Shown here piece after piece: positions 42,198 to 54,100 of a DNA stretch of 64,000 nt. This stretch comes from Ctena decussata (lineage: Eukaryota > Mollusca > Bivalvia > Lucinida > Lucinidae): positions 28,576,503 through 28,640,502 of the forward strand of contig OZ022511.1 of assembly GCA_963989385.1 (NCBI GenBank), in the 5' to 3' direction. Made by a program: the position numbers and the translations under genes. The notes beneath the pieces are model-generated. The model saw only the letters and a list, made by a program, of their open reading frames with translations, ran no database searches and had not been told where the DNA came from. Positions within the stretch are counted from its first letter, which is position 1. Each line of letters starts with the position of its first letter.

Positions 42198-45100
42198 GTG
42201 AGGCGAAAGTTGTTTGTAGAAGCTCGAACCTGTTTGCCGATAGATAAATTATGGTGGGTGGGGAAAGGTTGTTGAAGTTTACTCCTTTTTTCTTTTATTT
42301 TTCTTCTTTCATTCTCTGTCAGATGAGTTTTCTCTGGTGGTAAAAAGCAAGGAGTAGTTTTCAGCTGCTTAGGGGCTTGGAAAAATATTTCTTTCTTTCT
42401 TTCTTCCATTACGTCTTAAGGTTCTGCAGTACACTTCGGCCATTTTGGACCATATTTCTGCATAAAATCACATCTAATCACAGCCCAAATAAAGCAAATT
42501 TTTGAAATAAAAGTGGTTCTTTCTCCTAGGTATAATGAAACTGTATCTCCAAATGTACAGAATGCTATTGTAAAAGGTACCTTTGAAGAGTTCTCATTTT
42601 TTTCGTTTTTCTCTCACATGGTCAAAATTTGTCTAAGTCCATTTTATACAAGAAAGTGTTGATATTATCCCTGTGATGTCACATGATATTATTCAAGCAT
42701 TACTGAGTTTGTCCTCCTGAACACACTGTTCACACAGATGCAACAAGTTGGTGCCCATGCCAAAACATGCACATATAAGTTTATGGGGAAAATGCACTTT
42801 TTGAAGTGCATGCTACTATTATATGTCTGCATGTGTATTGTTACAGAAGTGCTAGGAATTTGCCATCAGTGTTGAAGGCAGCAAGTTCCAGCAGCTAAGC
42901 CTGGGCAAGTATTTGAAACTGTGGGGGCTTCGAGCCTAATGTTAAGCCATATATCAGTTATGAATCATTCTTTCTATTCTGTAATGTTAACTATTCAATA
43001 TAATGATTAAAACGCCCATCTCTGTGATTTACTTGTCTTTTAAAAATCATGTTATAACAAGTGATAAACAGCCTAGACTTCTCATTTGCTCCTTACTTGG
43101 AGCCCTTTACTCCATTTGTTTGGCTGGGCACTCCTTTTTTCAGAGAATAGTCCACTCTTGATAATCTGAAAGTCAAAGTTCATCTCAAACTACTGGTAGC
43201 TCAAAGTCAATTTTCTGATCCCGGAAAATATAATTTTGAGATACCAGTAGTTTATAAAAACAGGAGATGAAACATGTCAAAACCATTTTCTTTGATTTAA
43301 GAGGGTACTTTGAAATATCAGTGTTTGAGATAACAAGAGTTAACTTAACTATATCGTAAAAACTGCATTATCGTAAAAACTGCATTATGGGACATCTACG
43401 TTTTCCCAACTTCTGTAAGTGACTCTTATTTCAACATCCTACTGAAAACCCTGGAGGGATTTTCTTTCTGTTCACAGGGGCCGAAAATGCCGAGCCCTAT
43501 TGTCGATGGAAATATCATTAAAATCATGCAGAATTGACAAAGTTTAAAAAACCCAAGGTTTGGGAAAAAGGCAACATTCTCAAAATATTTGGAAAAGCTC
43601 TGGCACATACATGTACATGTACTACTTAAATCAATATAAAAGCTTAATCTTGTCATGCATTTTGCAAATTTAAAGCCTATTGTATTTCTTCCAATAAATC
43701 TCTCTAATAAACACTCCTTCCCTCCTTTTTCTGTAAAGATTGACAAAATAACAAAGAGATTGGCTCCAGACCACCATTTTTTATTCATTGACATAGTTTT
43801 GTCTAAAGAGTTTCATATATCGACCCTAGGACTAGCACTGCCCCTGGCATTTATTAAGACACATACAGTACTTTCTCAGTAAGGTGCCATTATGGATAGC
43901 TAATTATGGAAGTTCTTTGCGCGTTTGTTTTTCGTATAAAATTGTATATTCTCTCATACCTGCAGGAGGGTTTTTATGGCCCTACCAAACATTTATCACC
44001 TAATGCAGCGAGAATGAAAAAATCTGATGAATGAGCTTCTGGAATCAAAGAATGAAATTAGCAGACTCTGTTCATGTGCAGTTATTTAAATTTGCAACTT
44101 TACCGCCCATATACCCTGCCCAGAAAGATTGGATAGAAAAAAAATGAATTGGATGAAAATGTCAGCTACAAACAATCCCCATAAAGCACCTACTGCAAGA
44201 ACAGCAGAGCCTTGTCCCAACATTGGCCAGTACCAGCAGTACTCCCAGTGCTAAAGGCTGTCTTGGCATCTTCGCCCTCCCATTTATCTCCAAGTGTTAG
44301 AATTAATACTATATTTGTGACATGAAATTAAAACTGTCCATAGAATGAATGTTTTCATATATTCTCCCCTATTTCAATTGTTCTGTGTACAACTGGATAT
44401 CCGGAGTGTTTGACAGCTATGCTGTGATACATATACTTGCTTGTAGACATTTAAGCCTTGCATTTGTGATATTGAGTCAGAAACTTGATTCATGAAAAAT
44501 CTCATGCTATAATTTAGATACAGAGTTTAAAAAATAAATTTCACAAACATGTGGCTGAAACAGAATATGTTAGTATCATGCATCTAAATCCATTTGATAA
44601 GACAGTTATAGATTTTTTGGTGGATTGTTTTTGAAGAGAACCCCACCCCCCTCCGCAACCCCCCTTCCCTCCCCCATTCTTGAAGCTGAAAAAATAGTGA
44701 TATCACTCATTCAATGTCACATCAATGTATAAATTTATTCACTCAGAGAAGGGCTGCAACAGGCAAAAGTATGCAGCCATTATAACGATGGTAATACTAT
44801 TTTAGCTACCTATACAAAGTGGTTGTTGACCGAGAACACGATAGCAAAAATTTGTGACCAGTAACAATGAACGATACTATTGTTAGTGGCTGTCGACAGA
44901 GCTGAAAGTGCTGTTGATTATCTCTGTCAACAGCCACTTTTGCATGTATGGCTAAAGAATGTTTCGGTCGACAGCGCTGGTAGGAAAATTGGTATTACCC
45001 ACTTTTAAATGTGGAATATTCAACCTGCATATCAAAGATATTTTTCAGGGTTATTCCACAACATATGTCTAAACAAACACACAACCAAATCCAATACCCA

Positions 45101-48100
45101 CCCACACACCAAATTTTTGACAGAGACATGATGCATACTGACATATGTGGTCAGAAGAAACAATGCTGTTTGCTATAGGACTTTATAAGATTGTAAATAT
45201 GGCAACAGTTTCACAGGTAACTTCCACAGGTGAAACAGGTATTAAATATAAGGCCAATAAAATGATACGTGTGTTTTCAGTAACATTTGATTTCCAATAT
45301 AGATGGTATATCAGACTCGTTTTATATGAAAAAAACTATATTGAGACAATAGGGAGCCAATATGGATGACTAAGGGAATACCCAAGAAATCTTTCCAAAC
45401 ATGTTGGTGTTGCAGTGGAAAAACTCTAGACATCACTGACTTGCCTGAAACATGCAACTTTTTAATGTAAGCCTAAGCAGGGTATATGTCAACACTTTCT
45501 TGTATAAAATGGACTTAGACAAATTTTGACCATGTGAGAGAAAAACGAAAAAAATGAGAACTCTTCAAAGGTACCTTTTACAATAGCATTCTGTACATTT
45601 AGAGATACAGTTTCAGTATACCTAGGAGAAAGAACCACTTTTATTTAAAAAAATTGCTTTATTTGGGCTGTGATTAGATGTGATTTTATGCAGAAATATG
45701 GTCCAAAATGGCCGAAGTGTACTGCGGAACCTTAACCTCCGAGGAGGACATCAGACGGGGTTTGGTATGCAAGTGCAAAAGGGGGTTAGTTGAGATAAAA
45801 GAGGTGAACAGTTAAGAAAAAGTATTCAAGTGAAATAGAGAGATTAGTATAGATAAAAGATAAAAGCACATCTGATATTAACGGTGAGGACTACTTGGCA
45901 CACAGCATGACTGAATTGTGCCACAGTAGGTAAAACAGGGATATAGGATGGTAGGGCGTTCCAATGGACTATTGTACGGGGAAAGTATGTGTACTTGTAA
46001 TAATCTTTGAGAGTAGGAATTTGCCTGTAAGCTAGTTGGTGATTGTATCTTGACTGCCTAGTGTTTAAAATTAGGTAGTCTGCTGCAGGTATAGTAACAA
46101 GATCATATGTGATCTTGTACATGAGGATAAGTCGGCTGTCAATACGCCGCTGTTCTAGAGTGCGCCATTTAGGTCCTTTATCATTTGCGTTACACTAGAG
46201 GTGCGCTGGTAATCTCGGGTGGCCCAGCGGGCTGCCCTGCGCTGTACTGCTTCAAGTTTCGTTGTGTTTGATGCTGTATGAGGAGACCACACTGTTGAAG
46301 CATACTCCAACTGTGGTCGAACAAGTGTTGTATATGCTGTGGATTTTAGGTCCTTATTATGGACCTTGATATTTCTTTTTAAAAACCCTAGTGTTTGGTT
46401 TGCTGCTACATTGTAGCATAGATCTGGATGGCGGCTGTTTACTCTGTAGCATCCTGTACATCTGGATGGCGGTCGTTTGAGAAACGTCGTTATGACGCAT
46501 GTCTTACTATGTTCTACGAGGTAGTTCATGTCCTGGTTGCCATACAGGTTCCATCATACTTCGAACAGCCCATCAGATATACTCGTCACATGCATCCTCT
46601 TTCTTACAGAAAGATACATCTGTCTGTTATCAATACTCATTCTTCCCCATGACTATTGTTCTTTGGAACAGATTTCCAGCTGATCTCGTCCAGGTGTCAG
46701 ATCTTGACTCCTTTAGATTAGGAGTCAGTAAGATCAGTGATGCCCTTCCATAAGTATATATACTGTTTTTATCCTGATTTTAAACTCTTCTTACTAACAT
46801 TAACTCTATCATTCATCTTTATTCACCTTACTTTTTAACTTTTTATTCTTCACTATCTTACTTTTTACTTCTGATACGAACACTCCGTGCCTAGTCACAA
46901 AAAATCCAAACAATACTTGTGAGAAGGTTTATGGATAATGGATAGATACCGTAATCCACCCTTTTAGCGCCCTGTGCGCTTAAATTTTTCAAAATGGCGG
47001 CAAATACTTGTAGTAGGTTTTCTTTCTTATAAGCGCACATTTCAATGAAAAATTATGTATTGACTCGAAGAAACAAATTTAAAGGTTAATCATAAGAGAA
47101 AAGCTGCTTATGGTCATAGAAAGATAGAGAAGCTTTACAATGAGAATGAAAGATTCTGTAGCATTTGTCAGCTCTTGTGAATCAGCAGTAAAGGGACAAA
47201 CCAGTAAACATATGTGTGCTTATAGTCATATGCCTCATCAATTACCATGATGTGCGCTTATAGGGGCATGTGCGCCAATTAGGTCGAATACGGTAGATAG
47301 ATCTTCTAGGTAAATTATACATTCAACACTGATATACATATTTGGGGTCCGGTAAAAATGTCCCATCATATTATAACTGAATAAATAGTTATTGTTCGAG
47401 AGAAAAACTGCATGGTTGTAAGACTGGTTTCTCATACGATGGCTGTTAATACTCTAAACTTTATTGATATTTCAGTCCAAGATGTTCAGGTTAGGGAGAA
47501 GCTCAAAAGGAGCTATATACCCCGATCAAGCTATCTACTTCGATCGAGGTATAGAAATTGCATTAAAATTGAAAGATTCTTCACATGAATCCATTTAGAA
47601 TATAATTGCAAAATTTTGAGTATTGCGCTTTCAATATTGATGAGAATCATGTTGGAATGCAAAGGAATTTGATTTTTCTGCCCTTGTGTTTTTGTGAAAG
47701 AACCACATTTTTATGTAAACATGTTTCTTCCCATTCTCCTTATATTTCTATAATTGCGGTCCAGTGATACCTCTGAGGTGATCCCAGTGTAGCAGGCATG
47801 TAAACCATGACACAGACGTGGATATATCTGTCCGTTTTGAGGGGGCATCTCAAAGATATTCTTGTATTAAATTTTCCTCAGTTTGCATAAAACGCAACGG
47901 TGGAAGTTCAAATTTTTTACAAAATCATAAAAGGTTTGTCATCCTATATACTGTTGTTCATATCAAATTTTGCAGTTCAGCTTCATTGCAAATGTAGAAG
48001 CAATAATGCTTTAATTTCCACTCATTTTTATACTTCGATTGAAGTATATAGCTCGATCTGGGTATATACCTCCATTTGAGCTTCTCCCTAACCTGATGTT

Positions 48101-51100
48101 AGAAGTTCGCATTAAATCTCACTGGCCTAGAGCTCTGACAGTTCTGTACTTGTCTTCAACATCTTGGAGATGTTCGAGTCACTTCTTGGAAATATTGGCA
48201 CCTGGAGTCTGACATGTACATGTTATACAAGTTCTAAAGAAAAGTTGAAAATATAAATATGGCTAAGAGAATTTCTAACATCTTTGACTGAAATACCGTA
48301 TTAATCCAATTAAACACCCTGGGGGCATTGCATTTTGCAAAAGGGGCGTTATTAAGAGCCTAAGATGTAGTAAATCAGCCACTGCCAAAATACCTCTAAT
48401 AAGCAATATAAAGGTGATGGGTATACTTTCAGAAGAAGCAACTCTACTTCTTTCCTCCCTCCTTAGTAGGGTTCAACTCTTTAAGTGTAGACACTATTTA
48501 GACACTAAAAAGCTACCTTTTCCAGAGGAACAAACTGGAATTTATACGTTATTTTCGGAAAAATGGCAGAGGGCATTTATTAGGATTAATAAGTTAGTCT
48601 GATATAACCCCTGAAATGTTTTATTAATCTTTTATTACAGTTGTATAACAAAGGGCGGCTGTGTCAGCTTGGAATTGAGTTCTCAGAACTTGAGACGTTT
48701 TCAAAGGTTCTCAAGGTGAACGATAAAAGGTAAGACACAAATTGGGGAAAAATTTGGAAAATACCATATTCACTGACTTAGAGTGAATGGGGTAGGGAGG
48801 CGTGGGGGTGGTTTGCAACTCTGCCATTACATATTTGTCTCCTTACTCAGTAGGGATCATTTCTTGAAGGAATTTGCTTCCCTAGAAGCAAATTCTTTCT
48901 TAAAAAGAGTTCCCATTTTGAAAGGAATTTGCTTCCATCTATAGGAGCAAATTCTTTCTTTTAATAGCAGAGTTGGCTTCCCTGAACAAAGAATACCTTC
49001 TAAATGCATTTTGAAAGGTATACCTTTCAAAATGAATTTAGAAGGTATTCTTTGTCCAGGGAAGCGAACAGAGAGACACAAAGTTGTTACCCTTTGTTAA
49101 AGTGGAGAAGCATGGAGATGTATCTATAAACCTTAAGTGCACATGCTCTAATAACATTAATAGCCAAAAACCAGACGACAAAATTTACGTATTCAAAATT
49201 AAAAAAAATGCCTTGATCAGGTTTGAATGAATATTCATCAGCATAATATACAGTATAATTAACAATCCACAGTGTCATGATGTAGCTTAAATAAGAAATG
49301 AAGTGTGGGATTGATATGGAATTCTGGATTTTAGTGTCCTCGAAATCAGTCTTGAGATACGTGCAAAGTTGATTTTCGGGTCTGTAAGAATATTTTGGCT
49401 CAGAAGAAGCATCGTATGGGTCTCTAAAATTGTTAAAATCCATTTTCCTGATTGGCTCTTAGACCTCATTCTTGTCCCTGGATTTGCTTGTCTTGCAATT
49501 CTTTGCACAGACTCACAAGGATTTTAGATCTAGATATTTGGGATTGTTTTGGAAGAGGAAAAACCCATCTTATAGTTGAATTACACAAGAGTTACATATT
49601 TGTGGTAATTTTGGATGTCTTATTACCTAATAGACACAGTCAACTGTAGATATCTCAAATACTGATATCTCAAGTACCCTATTATATGAAAGAATATAGT
49701 TTGGACACATTTACTGGTTTATTTACATTTCAACTCTTTTTATCTCAAACTACTGATATCTCAAAGTAAATTTTCTGGGACCAGAAAATTTACTTTTGAG
49801 ATATCAGCAGTTTGGGATTAACTTTGACTTTGAGATAACGAGAGTTGACTGTATGTTAATACATGTTTATTTCCAGGCATCTGCTGCATCACTGCTTCCA
49901 GGCTTTGATGGATCATGGAGTTCGAGTCTCAGAGATTTTATCGGAAACATTCTCAACCCAACTGGTGGTACCACTCACATCTCAAGAGTTGGCCACAGAA
50001 AAGGTCATACAGTTAGGGTTCTCACTAGGTAAAGTATAGTTGGTTTATTGTAGGAATTCATTATGCTGTGTTTGGCAGGCATATAGCAAGTAGAGCTGAG
50101 TATTTCTAGGAAGGGTGTATACACAGTTCCGAGAATAGCTGCTAAGCTCCGCCTGCTTAGTTACTGTTACTAAGTCTCACAAGCTTACACAAAGATGGCG
50201 GAAAAACAAATGACAAATGCAATTGCCTGCAAAATGTTGGCGATCTATGGCGAAGAATCAGCCTCCCAATGGCCTACACATGGCAGTTGGCGCATCATGC
50301 ATTTCCGCTGCGTTCTGTTCTTGCAAAGCAGGGTAAATTTATTAAAAGTGGTGTTAGTTTGTTTTCTTCAAACAGGTATACATCCCTTCATTAACTGAAA
50401 GGTAAGATCACAGACTTATGTTGGTATTGACCACGTGCGATTTGTTTGTGAGACTATGTCACGTGCTAAGTTGTCGTTGCATTGGCCAGGTATACGATAT
50501 CATGTGATTTTGTGTGACATTCTGGGTGTGGCTCGGAACTGTGTATTATGATACTATCACAGTAGCAGATGTCCCATACAGGATGCATCACAATACTTTG
50601 ACTGTGACGGTTTTTAGCATACCACTTGAAGAAGGAACACTAACATCATGTAGAATCTTCAATTTGTGCAATCCTGATTTTTGTCGTCACAAAAAAATAG
50701 ATAATTTTTAACAAGTTAGCTACAGAAAATCTCCTACACAAATAAGGATTTTGAATGGAAAAAAAAAGAAATAGATTTGTTGCCTGTTTATATGTTAAAT
50801 AACATACATCGATGCATCATTGATACTGACCCAGCTCTACTCAGTAATAAGTCTATTCTGTATACTATGAAGAAGTATTTATAGTGAGAGTAAACTACAA
50901 AGAAACATAAGACAGATGAGCATTAAACTACAGTTAAACCTGCTTATGTGGTCACCTCTACTTAGGGGTCATCTGCCTTTAGCAACCACCTTTTTCTGGG
51001 TCTGTTGAACCAAAATACAATGCAAATGAGTCTGTATCAAGGGGTCATTTGTCTTAAGCAGCCAATGTTTGGCTTTCCCTTGGGTGACCCATTAAGAACA

Positions 51101-54100
51101 ATATGACTGTACCAAATTTGTGGCCACATAACAGATCATACATGTACTGCTAGGATTCTAACTGGGTCAATTACAGTTAATATTTTGCATCCATAGGAAG
51201 ACCATAGCTCCTGATACCGTAGGGTTCAGAGGATAATTCCAAGATAATTTATTTTATTTCTCAAAGAATACTTACGTTGTGATCCCTCATTAGAACCGTG
51301 TCAAGGAGACGGTTCTAATGATGGGTTACAACATACTTTTTATGAAGAAATATAGGAAATTATCCAGAGCTCTAGATAAGGAGGAGTATTTGGTGATAAT
51401 TAAGGATAATTTTTGATAATTCTGCATAAAAACATATGTTGTGACCCCTCATCTGAGACGGTCGACGAGATGGTTCAGATAAGGGTCACAACATATGTTT
51501 CGAAGAGAAATAAGAAAAATTTTCCTTAATTATCATCAAATACTCCCTCTTATCTAGAGCTCTGATTATCCCCAAATTATCCCTGCTACCTCTTCTTTCC
51601 TGGGGCATGAAAATTATAGAATAAACTACAAAAAAAATGTATGAGGCACATGAGTTTATATTTTCTAGGTGGATTTCTGAGTGATGCAGGATGGTATTTT
51701 GACAGCGAGAAAGTGTACCGATCATGTCTACGCTTGTGCCAGAGTGATACGTCAGTACCTAGTTTGTGCCGATCTTTAGAATGCAGTGTAAGGTGAGTAT
51801 AAGGAAAATTGGAGTATTGATGAGTCAGAAGCAAGGGCAAAAGCAGTGTATCATAATCTTGGCTACCTATCTAGTGTATGTCATAACCTTGTGAGGTCGC
51901 ACTAGCACCACAGAAGACTTTAAAACAATCCCTTTCCACCTAGTTCTGTCTTCATCTGCCCTAGTTGAACTAGCAAAGCCCATCCCTGTCCACTCCTTAC
52001 TATTGTCTTCCCACCTCTTTATCACTCTTGTGACTCTTTTTGTTTCTCTACCTCGTCTTCTTTTTCCTTTCAGAGTGCCCTGCAGAATCGTCGTTTTCCT
52101 ATCACTGTGCCCTGCAGAATTGTCTTTACTAAGCCAGAAGACGTTGAGGCATGACCAAACCACCTGAATTGTTTCTGTTTCTTGACCAAGGTCAAGAGTT
52201 TGTCATAGTCTCCAATGGTTGCTTGACTCTTTCTGCGAACATCCTCATAAGTGACATGGTCCTTGTACCAGATGTTCAGTAACCTAAGCTTTGATAGCAT
52301 CTCATGTCAAAGGCCTGCATTCTAACATAATGACCTCAAATAAATGGACACTTTTACTGTACTTATGCCTTTCATTGTATTACTGTCTTTATCTTGTGTA
52401 CATGCATTGCCACTGTGGACACTTCAAGGGCATATCCAGACATGATACTATGTTGAAGTAAACATTTCAATTTTAAGAAATAAAGCTGAATACATACACC
52501 TCTAATAAGGAAAAATCTGTCCCCTTCTGCGATTTTCATAAAGGGGAAAACAATTTTATGACTTCCTTTGTGCCTCTTTGGATATGGTAGCCTTTCTTAA
52601 ATATGGTCTACTTTTAAAGCAGGGATTCAGTGTGGCTTGGGACATCGGCCATAGAATGCCACTCAAGTCGCTCAGTTTATCTCTACATCAGCTTAAAGTC
52701 TTGATATGCTGGCTACCGTTGTTCATCTGCTGTTGAAGACAGTTGGTCCAAATAGGTTCATATAAGGAAAGATAGTGGCAAGTGTAAATATAATAGAGTA
52801 TCAATTTGAAAACACCAACAGAGTGGCATGTGCACCCAGAGAAGACTCAGATGAGCCTGGGCATCTGCCCAGTCTGAGCAGAGTCTGCGCTGGATGCTTT
52901 AAGGGTAGCTAAGGATATCAGCTAGCTCCATGGGGACAGGGAAGACTGATCAGACTGGGTGGATGCCCAGACTGATTTTCTTTACTGTGCACACTTGCCA
53001 CTTTGTTGGTTTTGCCATGTCACAGCTCAGTAAAAGACTAATGAGCACTTGCATGTAAATGGAATGTTTCATGATTCGTTAATTTCTGGTTCCAGGCTTC
53101 TGCATGTCCAGAACTCTAACTGTAAGTTTAAGGAAGCCAACACAACATGTAAGGGAGCCTTTGAGATTCTGGAGAAACTGAAGGAGCAAGGAATCACACT
53201 CAGTAAAGCCTCTCTCTACACGGAGTGCTGTGCCCTTTTGTTCGCTGAGAGCCAGTATGATGAGGCGTTTCGACATTGTTCATTGGCAATGAAAGAGTTG
53301 TCAGCCTCCCTGCCTCAGAAAGCGGTTGTAGATGTTTTGAGACAATGTTCTAAGGTAAGGCCTTTATGTAGGTAATTATGATACATCTTCTTTACTCAGA
53401 GTCACTTTGGATGCAATAAGTACGTTTATACATGTGTTAACATACCAATACATATACAAACAAGCCATTTTAATTCTTGTGCACATTGCTAGATGGGAAA
53501 AATAGCAAAAGTTAATGCTTTAATGGGTTTTGGGCCGAATACTGAAGATTTGAACCTGCAAAAATTTCCACATATGTGGTATTTGAACAGTTTGAAATTA
53601 ACTATGAAATCACCCTTGATTGCCAGGAAAACTTGTCTAAGTTCTTCAGCCGGGTCTTGACAGATGTATCAAAATTTAATTTGGCACATTTTCCAACCAT
53701 ACTGACTTCTTTCTGTATGATTGCTTGAGGAGAACTGCAGAAATTTTGGTGTAAACTTGAAAATTCCTATAGGCGGTAGGAAAATACTCTAATGGAAATA
53801 CTTTCCGATTCTTTTGTTTTTAATATGTCTAATTGAATTATATTTTCATCCCAGGTTTGTGTTGTTAAAAGAGAGTTTGTGAAAGCTGAAATTCTAGTGA
53901 AACATGCAGTCAACTTCGCAAGGTAGGTGAAGATTTTTAGTCTTGTAGGCAGTTTGTTGTTAGAGACCCACCTTAACTTGGGCACAGTATATGAAGGACA
54001 GAGCCAAGCCCTTTCCCTCTGGGGCCTTAACCTACCATGGTTCAAAACACTACCCATTTACTGTTGGGTTAACAGAGGAATTTTTTACCTCAATGGCCCA

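Larger units (their letters stand above)
42420..45731. mobile_element. 3.3-kb TTAA-flanked element in APPBP2 intron 1
   Basis: About 240-bp terminal inverted repeats (42420-42660 and 45490-45731) start GGTTCTGCAGTACACTTCGG and are nearly identical. TTAA flanks both ends (42416-42419, 45732-45735), as for piggyBac/Kolobok. The 2.8-kb interior encodes no transposase that I can see and carries a Tigger-like MITE (43150-43347) and a hairpin (44896-44941). It is therefore non-autonomous and has itself been a target. Confidence 0.85.

Noticed and set aside
49087..49508. Overlapping - strand ORFs of 118 and 73 aa in intron 2
   Set aside because: No family motif, no splice context, and the overlap in two frames suggests chance in AT-rich sequence.
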